From contig NZ_PHSN01000024.1 of the NCBI RefSeq assembly GCF_002871005.1, positions 44,972-108,971 on the forward strand: a stretch of 64,000 bases of DNA, written 5' to 3'. Of the stretch, positions 28,458 through 38,140 are shown one piece after another. Position 1 is the stretch's first letter. The number at the start of each line of letters is the position of its first letter. Made by a program: the position numbers and the translations under genes. The DNA comes from Acidimangrovimonas sediminis (GTDB lineage: Bacteria; Pseudomonadota; Alphaproteobacteria; Rhodobacterales; Rhodobacteraceae). The notes beneath the pieces were generated by a model, which did not search any database, was not told the origin of the DNA, and worked only from the letters and a program-made list of their open reading frames with translations.

Positions 28458-29741
28458 TCAACGCGCGAGCGGCGCGGCCACGGGCGCGTCCAACTGCGCC
28501 GCGATCTGATCGGCAAGGTGGCGGCTGTCCTCCTCGATCCCGAGAAAACGGCCCGATCCCCAGGTGTTCAGCCAGCCGAGCCCGAGGAAGTGGAGCCCCA
28601 GGTGCGCCGTCACACCGCGGTCGTGGACCGGCTTGCCGCGTTCGTCGAACACGTCGGCCTCGATCCAGCTGTAATCGGGGCGGAAGCCGATCGCCCAGAG
28701 GATTGAGGTGATCCCGCGCTCGGCCAGGTCGATCTCGGTGATCTCGGTCTCGGGCTCCCAGCACGGCTCATAGGGCGGTTCGACCTGCACCGCGATCCCC
28801 TCGCGTTCGATATAGGCGTCGATCTGGGTGCGGATGCCGATATAGGAGCGGTCGGCATCGTCGAGGTTCTTGCGCAGGTCGGGCAGGAAGCGAACCGTGG
28901 TGCCGTCCATGTCGGCGAGCGAACCGTAAAGCTGTACCCCCTGGTCGAGGTGAAAGCGGCGCAGGTCGATCTCCTTCCCGCCGTCTCGGCCCGACATGTA
29001 GTGATTGGTCTGGGTCAACGCCTTCACCGGGTCGGGATGCTCGGCGATGGTGATCGCATAATGGCCCGCATCGTAGAGCCAGTCGGTCGCATCGCGCCCT
29101 CGGTACTTGCGGGGACTGCGCGGCGCGGGGCCGACGGCAAGGTGCACGTCACGGCCCGCGCGGGTGAAATCCTCCATCAGCTGCACGCCGGATTGTCCGG
29201 TGCCGACGATCAGCACCCCGCCGTCGGGAAAGGGGGCGACATTGCGGTAGTCGACCGAATGCATCTGGAAGATGCCCGGATCGAGGTTCTTCGCATAGGC
29301 AGGTTCGATCGGCGTGTCGTAGCCGCCGGTCGCGATCACCACCTGATCGGCGGTCCATGTGCCGATGCTGGTCTCCACCGTGAAGCCGCCCTCCCGGCGC
29401 GGGGCCACGCGCGTCACCTCGACATGTTCGCGCAGGTCAGGGGCGGTCTTCTCGGCGAAGGCGTCGAGGTAATCGGTGATCTCGTCCTTCAGCATGTAGC
29501 CGTCGGGATCGGTGCCGCCGTATTCCCTGTCATAATGGAAATCCGGCAGCCGGCACTGCCAGTTCGGCGTGACGAGGCAGAAGCTGTCCCAGCGATTCAC
29601 GCGCCAGGAATGGAATTTCTCGTGCCGCTCGAAGATGATCGAGGCGATGCCCTTCCGCCCCAGCGTGTAGGCGACCGATAGACCGGCCTGCCCACCGCCG
29701 ACGATCGCCACAGGGATGTGGGGAATATGGGTGTCCTTCAT
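28458..29741 (-). CDS. nitH: Nit1C flavin-dependent oxidoreductase (MSMEG_0569 family)
   Basis: Last gene of the Nit1C cluster. It is a 427-residue flavoprotein monooxygenase-like enzyme with an N-terminal FAD motif VAIVGGGQAGLSVAYTLG and a second Rossmann motif VLIVGTGQSGVQL for NAD(P)H near residue 180. WAIGFRPDYSWIEADV and FLGLGWLNTWGSG match the MSMEG_0569 family. The natural substrate is unknown. GAGGAG seven bases upstream supports this ATG; a start five codons earlier would overlap the nitG stop. It follows nitG closely, so it is in the same operon. Confidence 0.9.
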   Translation of the reverse strand: MKDTHIPHIPVAIVGGGQAGLSVAYTLGRKGIASIIFERHEKFHSWRVNRWDSFCLVTPNWQCRLPDFHYDREYGGTDPDGYMLKDEITDYLDAFAEKTAPDLREHVEVTRVAPRREGGFTVETSIGTWTADQVVIATGGYDTPIEPAYAKNLDPGIFQMHSVDYRNVAPFPDGGVLIVGTGQSGVQLMEDFTRAGRDVHLAVGPAPRSPRKYRGRDATDWLYDAGHYAITIAEHPDPVKALTQTNHYMSGRDGGKEIDLRRFHLDQGVQLYGSLADMDGTTVRFLPDLRKNLDDADRSYIGIRTQIDAYIEREGIAVQVEPPYEPCWEPETEITEIDLAERGITSILWAIGFRPDYSWIEADVFDERGKPVHDRGVTAHLGLHFLGLGWLNTWGSGRFLGIEEDSRHLADQIAAQLDAPVAAPLAR

Positions 29742-29752
29742 CGTGACGCTCC

Positions 29753-30040
29753 TCATTGGGTGATCTTCACGCAGGTGATCCGCGCCTCGGGATTGGCCTC
29801 GAAGGCGCTCAGCCGGTCCTCGATCCGGGCGAGCTGATCCATCGCGGAGCTGCAGTGATAGCCGTATTTCCGCTGCACCCGCTCGGACGCGGTGTTCAGC
29901 GCCGTGCGTGAGCGGTCAAGGAAGTCTGCGACGGAATAGGTCTCGCCCGGGGTGAAGGCGGTCGCGATGATGGTCGAGGGGGAATAGAGCCGCTCTTCCG
30001 CGCCATCGGGCCAGCGGACGGTCCAGAAGGTTTCAGGCAT
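29753..30040 (-). CDS. nitG: Nit1C small protein (MSMEG_0570 family)
   Basis: Small protein of 95 residues of the MSMEG_0570 nitrogen-starvation family. FWTVRWPDGAEERLYSPSTI, FTPGETYSVADFL and ALNTASERVQRKYGYHCSSA are characteristic. It has no enzyme motif I recognise, although the conserved cysteine after KYGYHC is notable. It overlaps nitF by 8 bases and is followed after 11 bases by nitH. Its function is not known. Confidence 0.88.
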   Translation of the reverse strand: MPETFWTVRWPDGAEERLYSPSTIIATAFTPGETYSVADFLDRSRTALNTASERVQRKYGYHCSSAMDQLARIEDRLSAFEANPEARITCVKITQ

Positions 30041-31010
30041 CGGGGCCTCCGAGGTTGAGATAGGGGGTGAGGGCGTGATCCCAGAAGACGGCCGCACCCG
30101 TGTCGTCGCGCAAGGTCACCGTGCTGCCGGGGGTGACCCGGCCGATGGCGGCCACGTCGATCCCGCGGCCGGTGAACTTTGCGCAGACCGCGTCCACCGC
30201 GGCCGGTTCCAGCGACAACAGGAAGCCGTAGCTGGGAAAGCTGCGCAGCCAGCGGGGCCGCGGAACGTTGGGCGGCGGCGTAAGGGCCGCAAGGTCGATC
30301 TCGATCCCCACGCCGGAGCATTCGGCGAGCATCAGCGCCGTGCCCGCGATGCCACCCTGGCTGATATCCTTGCCGGCGCGCACGAGGCCTGCCTCGGCCA
30401 GAGCGGGCAAGAGGGCGAGGTCGCCCTGAAGGCGGTCGGGCGGGGCGTCGCCGGCGGCGAAGAAGTTGTCGAAGTTACGATACGCGCCGCGGTGGTCGAT
30501 GGCGGCGATCAGTATGTCGCCCGGGCGCGCGGCAAAGCTGCTGATGAGCGCGGTCGCCCGGCCCAGCACACTGGCGGCAAGGCCCAGCTCCGGGGCCGCG
30601 AAATTGGTGTGCCCTCCGACCAGCGGCACGCCGTAGGCCTCGGACGCGGCACGCATCCCGGCGAGGACCGGTGCGGCGGTTTCGGCGTCGGGGGCCCAGA
30701 TCTGGTCGAGGACAGCGCGGGCGCGGCCGCCCATCGCGGCGATGTCCGAGAGGTTCACCATCACCGCGCACCAGCCCGCGAACCACGGGTCGTCGGCCAC
30801 GAAGCGCGGAATGAACCCTTCACCCGCCAGCAGATCGTAGCCCCCCGAGCCCGGCAGCACCGCCGCGTCGTCACCGGGCTGGCCATAGCTTCCGGCGTTC
30901 AGCCCCAGCCCCGCGCCGGCCATGCCGATCGCCAGTTTCGAGCGGATCGAGGGATGGTTGCGCAACTCCTGCGCCAGCGCTTCGCACGAAGAGGACAGCA
31001 CGGCCATCAT
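30033..31010 (-). CDS. nitF: Nit1C AIR-synthase-like protein (sll0787 family)
   Basis: PurM/AIR-synthase-fold protein of 325 residues. The glycine-rich and metal-ATP motifs are IGMAGAGLGL, GQPGDDAAVL, MVNLSDIAAMGGRARAVLD and GKDISQGGIAGTALMLAE, as in the ThiL/SelD/HypE/PurM superfamily, so an ATP-dependent step is likely. The start ATGATG overlaps the nitE stop (ATGA). Its exact reaction in the Nit1C pathway is unknown. Confidence 0.9.
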   Translation of the reverse strand: MMAVLSSSCEALAQELRNHPSIRSKLAIGMAGAGLGLNAGSYGQPGDDAAVLPGSGGYDLLAGEGFIPRFVADDPWFAGWCAVMVNLSDIAAMGGRARAVLDQIWAPDAETAAPVLAGMRAASEAYGVPLVGGHTNFAAPELGLAASVLGRATALISSFAARPGDILIAAIDHRGAYRNFDNFFAAGDAPPDRLQGDLALLPALAEAGLVRAGKDISQGGIAGTALMLAECSGVGIEIDLAALTPPPNVPRPRWLRSFPSYGFLLSLEPAAVDAVCAKFTGRGIDVAAIGRVTPGSTVTLRDDTGAAVFWDHALTPYLNLGGPDA

Positions 31011-31561
31011 CCCGGTATCCGCCGCTTGTCGGGGCTGCGGTGATACCAGCCCGCCACCGGGTCGGCGCAGGGCGGATAGGCGGTCAGATCGGCCTCCATC
31101 TTCGCATGCGCCACGCCGTGCAGCGCGACATGATCCAGCGTGCGCCAGTGCAGCCGGTGAAAGAGCGTCTCGTTCTGAATCTGCACATGGGCAAGGAAAC
31201 GCCGGCAGCCCCGGGCGTTCGCGGTGCTGACGGCCAGCCGGATCAGGCCGGACCCCAGCAAGCCCACGGCACGGAAATCGCGGTCGACCGCCAGGCGGGA
31301 ACCCCACCACAGACCCGGCGCCTCCTCGTGGATGCGCACGGTGCCGACGATCTGGTCGGCCTCGTGCGCATAGGTCGAGAGCGCGACGAGGTGGGTGGCG
31401 ATCAGGTCGATCTCGTCGCGGTCATGGTCGCGAAAGATCCCCTGTTCCTCAACGAAGACCCGGGTGCGCAGGGCGGCGGCGCCCCTGGCCTCGAAGGGTT
31501 TGGAGGCCGCGCGGATGTAGTAGCCGGGGCAGTGGAACTGGCGCGGTTCAAGCTCGATCAT
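31007..31561 (-). CDS. nitE: Nit1C N-acetyltransferase (MSMEG_0567 family)
   Basis: GNAT-fold protein of 184 residues of the MSMEG_0567/sll0786 family. RTRVFVEEQGIFRDHDRDEID is the typical N-terminal part; VGTVRIHEEAPGLWWGSRLAVDRDFR and LLGSGLIRLAVSTANARGC cover the acetyl-CoA-binding region; HWRTLDHVALHGVAHAKMEA follows. The acceptor is not known. It overlaps nitD and nitF by four bases each, so translation is coupled. Confidence 0.9.
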   Translation of the reverse strand: MIELEPRQFHCPGYYIRAASKPFEARGAAALRTRVFVEEQGIFRDHDRDEIDLIATHLVALSTYAHEADQIVGTVRIHEEAPGLWWGSRLAVDRDFRAVGLLGSGLIRLAVSTANARGCRRFLAHVQIQNETLFHRLHWRTLDHVALHGVAHAKMEADLTAYPPCADPVAGWYHRSPDKRRIPG

Positions 31562-32688
31562 GGCCGCAGCTCCGGCACCGCGGGCGCGCCCAGCTTTTCG
31601 TAGGTGGAAAGCGCCGAACAGGCCCCGCACTTGCCGCAGCCCGCCTTGATGTCGCCCGAGCGCATGCCGGAGGCTGAGATCATCGCGCCAAGAGGACGCA
31701 GGATCGAGGCCATGAACCGGGCGTCGGGCGCCGGGTGGCTTTCCAAGGGCGTGCCCGAGATCGGGACGAAGGGCACGACGAAGGGATAGACCCCCATCGC
31801 GCAGAGTTTCTCGCCCATCTCCAGCACGGCCTCGGCGCTGTCGCCCAGACCTGCGAGGATGTAGGTGGAGACCTGACCCCGGCCAAAGACCTTCACCGCC
31901 GCCTCGAAGCTGGAGAAGTATTTCTCCAGGGGCACGCTGGCCTTGCCGGGCATGATCCGGGCGCGGACCTCGGGCGTGACCGCCTCGAGGTGCATCCCCA
32001 GCGCGTCGATGCCCGCATCGAACATCCGCTGGTGCCAGGCGTCATCCTCGGGCGGCTCACACTGGCCCTGAAGCGGCAGGTCCACTGCGGCCTTGATCGC
32101 GCGGGCACTGTCGCAGAGCACCTGCGCGCCGCGGTCCTTGCCCGCAGGCGTGCCGGTGGTCAGGACCATGTGAGTGACGCCATCCAGCTCCACCGCCGCT
32201 TTCGCCACCTCGGCCAGCTGTTCCGGCGTCTTGTGCGCAATGGTGCGGCCCGCGGCCAGCGACTGGCCGATGGAACAGAACTGGCAGGTCTTCTTGCGGC
32301 TCTCATACCGGATGCAGGTTTGCAGCACGGTGGTCGCCAGCACGTCGCGCGAATGCAGCGTGGCGATGTGGCTGTAAGGGATGCCGTCGGCGGTGCTGAG
32401 ATCGTAGAACCTCGCCCGCGATGGAAAGCGCACCCGGGCCACCTCGTCACCGTCGCGCAGGACCCGCGCGGTGCCCAGTTGATCGGGCGCCTCGACAAGG
32501 TAGGGGCTGTCGAAGCTGGGCGCGGTATGGACCGGGATCATCACCGTCACGTCGCCGATTGTCACCGCCTTGTGGTCCGAAGGGCCGGCGCCGCCGCGGC
32601 GGCTTTCCTGACCCGCCTTCGGATCGACAAGGCGCATGCCATGGGTCTGCAATTCGTTGATCAGGTCCGAGGGGGAGAGGTTAGACAT
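31558..32688 (-). CDS. nitD: Nit1C radical SAM protein (MSMEG_0568 family)
   Basis: Radical SAM enzyme of 376 residues. The SAM-cluster cysteines are C125, C135 and C138 in [14 protein letters not shown], an unusual C-x9-C-x2-C spacing, shifted from the usual C-x3-C-x2-C. A second cysteine motif, CGKCGAC (C351, C354, C357), lies near the C-terminus and could bind an auxiliary cluster. [20 protein letters not shown] is part of the barrel. The product is unknown. It overlaps nitC by 8 bases and nitE by 4. Confidence 0.9.
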   Translation of the reverse strand: MSNLSPSDLINELQTHGMRLVDPKAGQESRRGGAGPSDHKAVTIGDVTVMIPVHTAPSFDSPYLVEAPDQLGTARVLRDGDEVARVRFPSRARFYDLSTADGIPYSHIATLHSRDVLATTVLQTCIRYESRKKTCQFCSIGQSLAAGRTIAHKTPEQLAEVAKAAVELDGVTHMVLTTGTPAGKDRGAQVLCDSARAIKAAVDLPLQGQCEPPEDDAWHQRMFDAGIDALGMHLEAVTPEVRARIMPGKASVPLEKYFSSFEAAVKVFGRGQVSTYILAGLGDSAEAVLEMGEKLCAMGVYPFVVPFVPISGTPLESHPAPDARFMASILRPLGAMISASGMRSGDIKAGCGKCGACSALSTYEKLGAPAVPELRP

Positions 32689-33679
32689 CGGCAGTCTCCG
32701 TTTTCGGCAGGGGGACGGGGGACGGCTGGGCTGGTAGCCCGGGCGCTGGGGCGATCGCATGCCGCGCCTCGGCGGGCCGGGTGTCGTGCAAAAGGCTGAG
32801 AAGCTCGGGCCGCGCGTAATGGCCCACGCTGTCCATCATCCGCTTGCGCTTGGCGATCAGCCGCATGTCGAGATCGGCGATCACCATGCCTTCGCCCGCG
32901 GTCAGCGGCTCTGCCAGATGACGGCCCTCGGGGCTGATGATGCAGGTCATGCAGCCCGAGCGCATGGCCTTCTGCAGCGCCGGGTCGGGGTGGATCTGCG
33001 CGATCTGCTCCTCGGTCAGCCAGCCGGTCGCGTTGACAACGAAACAGCCGGATTCCAGCGCGTGATGGCGCATCGTCACCTCGATCTGGTCGCGGAAGAT
33101 GTCGCCCACCAGCGAACCGGGGTAGTGGCCCGCGTGGATCTCCTCGTGCTGGGTCATCAGCGCGTAGCGGGCCAGCGGGTTGTAATGTTCCCAGCAGGCC
33201 AGCGCGCCGACGCGGCCCACCTGCGTCTCAACCACCTTGAGGCCCGCACCGTCGCCCTGCCCCCAGACCATCCGCTCATGATAGGTCGGCGTGATCTTGC
33301 GGCGCTTCAGCGCCAGCGTGCCGTCCGCGTCGAAGATCAGCTGCGTGTTGTAGAGCGATCCGTGATCGCGCTCGTTCACGCCCAGCACCACCACGACGCC
33401 CCGCTTGCGCGCAGCCTCGGCCACCGCCTGCGTCTCGGGCGACGGCACGACGACGGCTTCCTTCATCAGTTCGAGATGTGGCGCGCCCTGCTGCACCGGC
33501 GGCAGGACGAAAGAGAAATAGGGATAGTAGGGGACGAAGGTCTCGGGGAAGACGACGAACCGGGCGCCCTTGTCAGCGGCCTCGGCGATGGCGTTCAGTA
33601 CGCGCGCGATGGTGCCGGCGCGGCCTGACAGATCCGGCGCGATCTGCACCGCCGCCGCGCGAATGACATCGGTTCTCAT
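32681..33679 (-). CDS. nitC: Nit1C nitrilase (Nit6803 type)
   Basis: Nitrilase of the carbon-nitrogen hydrolase superfamily, converting a nitrile to acid and ammonia. The 332-residue protein has the catalytic triad E46 ([12 protein letters not shown]), K128 ([17 protein letters not shown]) and C162 ([14 protein letters not shown]). Spacing and flanking residues match Nit6803, with numbers shifted by seven. The clustered genes suggest the nitrile is made or handled within the pathway. The tail is proline-rich. The ATG has AAGGCAGAG upstream. Confidence 0.95.
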   Translation of the reverse strand: MRTDVIRAAAVQIAPDLSGRAGTIARVLNAIAEAADKGARFVVFPETFVPYYPYFSFVLPPVQQGAPHLELMKEAVVVPSPETQAVAEAARKRGVVVVLGVNERDHGSLYNTQLIFDADGTLALKRRKITPTYHERMVWGQGDGAGLKVVETQVGRVGALACWEHYNPLARYALMTQHEEIHAGHYPGSLVGDIFRDQIEVTMRHHALESGCFVVNATGWLTEEQIAQIHPDPALQKAMRSGCMTCIISPEGRHLAEPLTAGEGMVIADLDMRLIAKRKRMMDSVGHYARPELLSLLHDTRPAEARHAIAPAPGLPAQPSPVPLPKTETADV

Positions 33680-33748
33680 GGCTCTGCCTTTCGGTGGTGG
33701 GCATGAAAGGGCATCGGGCCGCAAGGAGCGCGCGGCCCGGCCCCGGGG

Positions 33749-34231
33749 TCAGACCGTCCAGGTGTCGAGGATCACCGCGTTGTCGCGCTTGTGCAGCAGG
33801 ATGCAGTCAAGCACGTCCTGCGGCGCGATCGGCGTGATCCCGGGCAGCAGCGACGGCTCGCCATGGCCATAGAGCGCCTGCAACGCGAAGCGGCAGGCAT
33901 AGACCTTGCCGCCCTCACCCATGAACTTCTTGAGGTTCACGGCAAAGTTCTGGTGTCCCGGGAAGGCCTCGTCCCCCAGCGTCGGGAAACCGCGCTGGAT
34001 GCCCAGCGTCACGCCCGGACCATAGAGCAGGATCGAGGTCTCGTAGCCTTTCCGGTTCAGGCGGATGGCGTTGAGGATGTTGACCAGTCCGATCGAGCCC
34101 TCGAAGGCGACGGTGTGAAAGGTGACCAGCGCCTTCTCGCCGGCCTCGGCCTTCACGTCCTCGAAGACCTTTTCCTCGTAGTTGACGAAGAAATCCCCGT
34201 CCTTGTGCATTTCCGTGGTAACCTGCGGCAT
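33749..34231 (-). CDS. nitB: Nit1C DsrE-like protein (MSMEG_0572/Sll0783 family)
   Basis: First gene of the cluster. It is a 160-residue protein of the MSMEG_0572/Sll0783 family, probably DsrE-like: [40 protein letters not shown] and [16 protein letters not shown]. Sll0783 in cyanobacteria is reported to be induced on nitrogen starvation. AGGAGGGCGAG precedes the ATG. It is divergent from the MocR-type regulator across an AT-rich region holding an inverted repeat. It is separated from nitC by 69 bases, the only real gap in the operon. Molecular function unknown. Confidence 0.88.
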   Translation of the reverse strand: MPQVTTEMHKDGDFFVNYEEKVFEDVKAEAGEKALVTFHTVAFEGSIGLVNILNAIRLNRKGYETSILLYGPGVTLGIQRGFPTLGDEAFPGHQNFAVNLKKFMGEGGKVYACRFALQALYGHGEPSLLPGITPIAPQDVLDCILLHKRDNAVILDTWTV

Positions 34232-34326
34232 CTCGCCCTCCTGGTCGCTGTCCTTGAAGCTGTGTGAGGTCAGGGTGAGTCGGGACGAATGATCCGATCA
34301 ATAAGCAATTCAATCTACATACAATT

Positions 34327-34355
34327 AATGCAACATATACCCACAATGTTGCATT
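34327..34355. promoter_or_regulatory. Inverted repeat between nitB and the MocR gene
   Basis: AATGCAACAT and ATGTTGCATT are perfect 10-bp arms with a 9-base spacer. They sit in the middle of a 290-base AT-rich region between divergent genes, 96 bases from nitB and 167 from the regulator. This is a strong candidate operator for the MocR-type regulator; a nitrogen-control (NtrC-type) site is an alternative. Confidence 0.65.
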
Positions 34356-34521
34356 TTGATCGGGCATCAGATTCAGAAATCGCCGGGAATCCATGCGATA
34401 TGAGGATAATCCCTCAAGGCTACCGCTTTCGCCCTGCCGATGATCGCGCAAATATCCATACAATACCCCTTCAATTCCGGGAATCACCTGCTATGAACGA
34501 GGCAGGCAAGAGGGGCACAAG

Positions 34522-35886
34522 ATGGACTGGACACCCGCAGACCTGGCCGAGGGCGCGCCCCGGTATCTGGCGATCGCCGACGCGATCGGGCGCGACATCC
34601 GCGAGGGGCGGCTGGGCGCCGGCGACCGGCTGCCACCGCAGCGGCGGCTGGCGGCGGCGCTGGGGATCGACTTCACCACCGTCTCGCGCGCCTATGCCGA
34701 GGCTCAGAGCCGCGGGCTGATCGCAAGCCACGTGGGCCGCGGCACCTTCGTCTCGGCCGCCGCCCGCAACCAGGCCCCCGACCCGGCCCGCGCCGCGGCC
34801 GAGGACCTGTCGATGAACATGCCGCCGGAGCCGGACGACCCCGAGCTCTTGTCGCGCATGCAGGAAGGGCTGGGCTATGTCTCGGCCAACCTGATCGACC
34901 TGATGCGCTACCAGTCGCCGATCGGGACGGAGCGCGACCGCGAGGCGGCGTCAAGCTGGCTGAGCCTGCGCGGCATGATCCCGATGATGGAGCGGATCGC
35001 GGTGACCCCGGGCGCCCATGCCACCATGGCCGCGATCCTCAGCATCATCACCCGCCCCGGCGACCGGATCCTGTGCGAGGCGATCACCTATCCGGGCCTG
35101 CGCAACATCGCCGGCCGCTTCGGGGTGGATCTGGTGGGGTTGGAGATGGACGCGAGCGGCGTCACGCCCGAGGCGCTCGACCGGGCCATCGCCGAGCACC
35201 GGCCCAAGGCGCTCTACCTCAACCCCACGCTGCAGAACCCGACCACGCTGACCGTGCCCGAGGCACGGCGGCTGGAACTGGCCGAGATCCTGCGCGAACA
35301 CGAGCTGACGCTGATCGAGGATGACGCCTACGGCTTCATCCCCAAGCGCGCGCCCGCGCCGATCGCGGTCTCGGTGCCGGACCTAACCTGGCATATCGGC
35401 GGCCTGGCCAAATGCATCGGCGCGGGGTTGCGGCTGGCCTTCACCGTCGCGCCTTCGGCGAAATGCGCGTTCAGGCTGGCGCAGGCGATCCGGGCGCTGT
35501 CGGTCATGCCCTCACCGCTGTCGATGGCACTGACGACCCAGTGGATCGAGGACGGCACCGCCGACGGCATCCGCCGCTTCATCCGGTCCGAGACGGCCGC
35601 GCGCCAGGCGCTGGCCGCCGAGGCGCTGGAGGGCTGCACCTTCGCCAGCGCGCCGAACGCCTTCAACCTGTGGCTCACCCTCCCCGAGGGGGTGGGACGG
35701 GCCGACATCGTGGCACGGTTTGCCGGGCGCAGGCTCGGCCTGATGCCCTCCGACGCCTTCACCGTGACCGGCACGCCGGTCGAGGCGCTGCGGGTCTGCC
35801 TTGGCGGATCGGTGACGCGCGAGGCGCTGCGCGATAACCTGCATCACCTGGGAAATGCGCTGTCGATCAAGAGCTTCATGGGCTGA
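34522..35886 (+). CDS. MocR/PdxR-type PLP-dependent transcriptional regulator
   Basis: GntR-family regulator of 454 residues with a winged helix at about 12-78 (AIGRDIREGRLGAGDRLP, then LAAALGIDFTTVSRAYAEAQ) fused to a fold-type I aminotransferase domain. PLP-binding residues are visible: N239 in TLQNPTTL, D267/D268 in LIEDDAYGF, and K297 in GGLAKCIGAGLRL, where the usual SK is AK. It is divergent from nitB, so it probably controls the Nit1C operon. MocR proteins normally sense a PLP-reactive amine or amino acid. The start at MDW is inferred; no strong RBS is seen. Confidence 0.92.
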   Translation: MDWTPADLAEGAPRYLAIADAIGRDIREGRLGAGDRLPPQRRLAAALGIDFTTVSRAYAEAQSRGLIASHVGRGTFVSAAARNQAPDPARAAAEDLSMNMPPEPDDPELLSRMQEGLGYVSANLIDLMRYQSPIGTERDREAASSWLSLRGMIPMMERIAVTPGAHATMAAILSIITRPGDRILCEAITYPGLRNIAGRFGVDLVGLEMDASGVTPEALDRAIAEHRPKALYLNPTLQNPTTLTVPEARRLELAEILREHELTLIEDDAYGFIPKRAPAPIAVSVPDLTWHIGGLAKCIGAGLRLAFTVAPSAKCAFRLAQAIRALSVMPSPLSMALTTQWIEDGTADGIRRFIRSETAARQALAAEALEGCTFASAPNAFNLWLTLPEGVGRADIVARFAGRRLGLMPSDAFTVTGTPVEALRVCLGGSVTREALRDNLHHLGNALSIKSFMG

Positions 35887-35903
35887 ATGGGCCTGCCCCA
35901 CAC

Positions 35904-36800
35904 CTATTCCGCGCCCGGATCGGCCTGCCCCTCGGCCCAGTCGCGAAAACTGGCGAGCGGCCCCCGCAAGGGCCGCTCCTCGGGCCAGACCAGGTAATAG
36001 GAGCCAAGCGCCCGGACCGGCCCGCCATGGGCCGGCACCAGCCGCCCCTCCGCCAGGTCGCGCCCGATCAGGAACTGCGGCAGCAACGCCAGCCCCAGCC
36101 CGTGAATCGCCGCCTGCGTCATGGTGGCGAAATGGTCGAACAGCATCCCCCCCGGCCGAAACCCGGTGCGTCCGTGATGCGCAAGCCAACGCCCCCAGTC
36201 GCCCGTCCGGCTTTCCAGTTGCAGAAGCGGCTGGGTCAGCACCTCCTCCGGCGCGGCCAGCGGACGCGGCAGAAGCGACGGCGCCGCGACCGCAAGGATC
36301 TCCTCGTCCATCAGCTTGAGATAGCGCACCCCCGGCCAGTCGCGCCGCCCGTAGTGGATCGCCGCATCGAACGAGGTTCCGGCAAAGTCGAACGGGCGGA
36401 GCCGGGTCGAGAGGTTGACGTTCACCTCCGGATGCCGGGCCGCGAAATCCGCCAGCCGCGGCGCCAGCCAGTGCATCCCGAAGGCCGGCAGGATGGCGAG
36501 GTTCAGGTTGCCGCCCCGTGGGTTCGTCTTCAGCGTCAGGGCCGCGCTCGACAAAAGACCCAGCGCCTTTCTCACCTCGGCCACGTAATCCGCCGCCGCC
36601 GCCGTGGGCACCAGCCGCTGCCGCTCGCGGATCATGAGCGTGACGCCAAGCTGTTCTTCCAACGCACGGATCTGTCGGCTGACCGCGCCCTGCGTCAAAG
36701 ACAGCTCCTGCGCCGCCGCAGAGGCCGTTCCAAGGCGCGCGACGGCCTCCAGCGCGGTCAACGCGGCGATCGAAGGCAGGTAGCGGCGGGCGATGGACAT
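35904..36800 (-). CDS. LysR-family regulator (GcvA-like)
   Basis: LysR transcription factor of 298 residues with the N-terminal helix-turn-helix AALTALEAVARLGTASAAAQ then LSLTQGAVSRQIRALEEQLG, and the C-terminal effector domain. FDAAIHYGRRDWPGVRYLKLM and the overall length recall the GcvA subgroup. I choose the ATG giving MSIARRYLPS because GAGG lies eight bases upstream; an ATG five codons earlier has none. It is divergent from gcdH with a 92-base gap and is likely its regulator. Confidence 0.88.
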   Translation of the reverse strand: MSIARRYLPSIAALTALEAVARLGTASAAAQELSLTQGAVSRQIRALEEQLGVTLMIRERQRLVPTAAAADYVAEVRKALGLLSSAALTLKTNPRGGNLNLAILPAFGMHWLAPRLADFAARHPEVNVNLSTRLRPFDFAGTSFDAAIHYGRRDWPGVRYLKLMDEEILAVAAPSLLPRPLAAPEEVLTQPLLQLESRTGDWGRWLAHHGRTGFRPGGMLFDHFATMTQAAIHGLGLALLPQFLIGRDLAEGRLVPAHGGPVRALGSYYLVWPEERPLRGPLASFRDWAEGQADPGAE

Positions 36801-36892
36801 ATGAGTTTTCCTCATGACCCCAAGACAGGGTTTCGTTAGACCCCGGGCGCCGACCGTGCAAGACTCCGCCCCAGACTCGAGAGGAGATCGAC

Positions 36893-38140
36893 ATGGACAC
36901 CGCCGTCACCGACACCCCCGAACAGGCCCGCCCCAAGCTGAAGGCCAAGGACGCCCCCGACCTCGGGCGCTTCGACTGGGAGGATGCGCTGCGCCTCGAC
37001 GCGCAGCTTACCGAGGATGAGCGCATGATGCGCGACGCCGCCCGTTCTTACGCGCAGGAAAAGCTCCAGCCGCGGGTGATCGAGGCCTTCCGCAACGAGG
37101 CGACCGACCCCGCGATCTTTGCCGAGATGGGCGAGATGGGCCTTCTGGGCGTGACCATCCCCGAGGAATACGGCGGGATCGGCGCGGGCTACGTGGCCTA
37201 TGGTCTGGTGGCGCGCGAGATCGAGCGGGTGGATTCGGGTTACCGGTCGATGATGTCGGTGCAATCCTCACTGGTGATGTACCCGATCTACGCCTACGGG
37301 ACCGAGGCGCAGCGGCAGAAATATCTGCCCAAGCTTGCCTCGGGCGAATGGATCGGCTGCTTCGGCCTGACCGAGCCCGACGCCGGGTCGGACCCGGCGG
37401 GGATGAAGACGGTCGCGAAGAAGACCGACGGCGGATATGTGCTGAACGGCTCCAAGATGTGGATCTCGAACGCGCCGATCGCCGATGTCTTCGTGGTCTG
37501 GGCCAAGTCCGAGGCCCATGGCGGCAAGATCCGCGGCTTCGTGCTGGACAAGGGCATGAAAGGGCTTTCGGCGCCCAAGATCGGCGGCAAGATCAGCCTG
37601 CGCGCCTCGATCACCGGCGAGATCGTGATGCAGGACGTCGAGGTGGGCGAGGATGCCCTGCTGCCCTTCGTCGAGGGGCTGAAGGGGCCGTTCGGCTGCC
37701 TCAACCGGGCGCGTTACGGCATCGCCTGGGGCGCCATGGGCGCGGCGGAGTTCTGCTGGCACGCGGCGCGTCAGTATGGCCTTGACCGCAAGCAGTTCAA
37801 CAAGCCGCTGGCGCAGACCCAGCTGTTCCAGAAGAAGCTGGCCGACATGATGACCGAGATCACGCTGGGCCTGCAGGGCGCGCTTCAGGTGGGCCGGCTG
37901 ATGGATCAAGCCGAAGCCGCGCCCGAGATGATCTCGATCATCAAGCGCAACAATTGCGGCAAGGCGCTGGATATCGCCCGGATGGCCCGCGACATGCACG
38001 GCGGCAACGGGATTTCCGAGGAATTCCAGGTGATCCGCCACATGGTCAACCTCGAGACGGTGAACACCTACGAGGGCACCCACGACGTGCACGCGCTGAT
38101 CCTGGGCCGGGCGCAGACGGGGCTTCAGGCGTTCTTCTGA
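36893..38140 (+). CDS. gcdH: Glutaryl-CoA dehydrogenase
   Basis: Flavoprotein that oxidises and decarboxylates glutaryl-CoA to crotonyl-CoA in lysine and tryptophan breakdown. The 415-residue acyl-CoA dehydrogenase has [57 protein letters not shown] and the catalytic glutamate near 394 in [15 protein letters not shown], all characteristic of GcdH. The start ATG follows GAGAGGAGATCGAC. It overlaps the ASCH gene by one base. Confidence 0.95.
   Translation: MDTAVTDTPEQARPKLKAKDAPDLGRFDWEDALRLDAQLTEDERMMRDAARSYAQEKLQPRVIEAFRNEATDPAIFAEMGEMGLLGVTIPEEYGGIGAGYVAYGLVAREIERVDSGYRSMMSVQSSLVMYPIYAYGTEAQRQKYLPKLASGEWIGCFGLTEPDAGSDPAGMKTVAKKTDGGYVLNGSKMWISNAPIADVFVVWAKSEAHGGKIRGFVLDKGMKGLSAPKIGGKISLRASITGEIVMQDVEVGEDALLPFVEGLKGPFGCLNRARYGIAWGAMGAAEFCWHAARQYGLDRKQFNKPLAQTQLFQKKLADMMTEITLGLQGALQVGRLMDQAEAAPEMISIIKRNNCGKALDIARMARDMHGGNGISEEFQVIRHMVNLETVNTYEGTHDVHALILGRAQTGLQAFF

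Noticed and set aside
34328..34345. A sigma-54-like TGGG...TTGC pair upstream of nitB on the minus strand
   Set aside because: The GG-to-GC spacing is 9 rather than 10 and the -24 element lacks TGGCAC; it also overlaps the inverted repeat.
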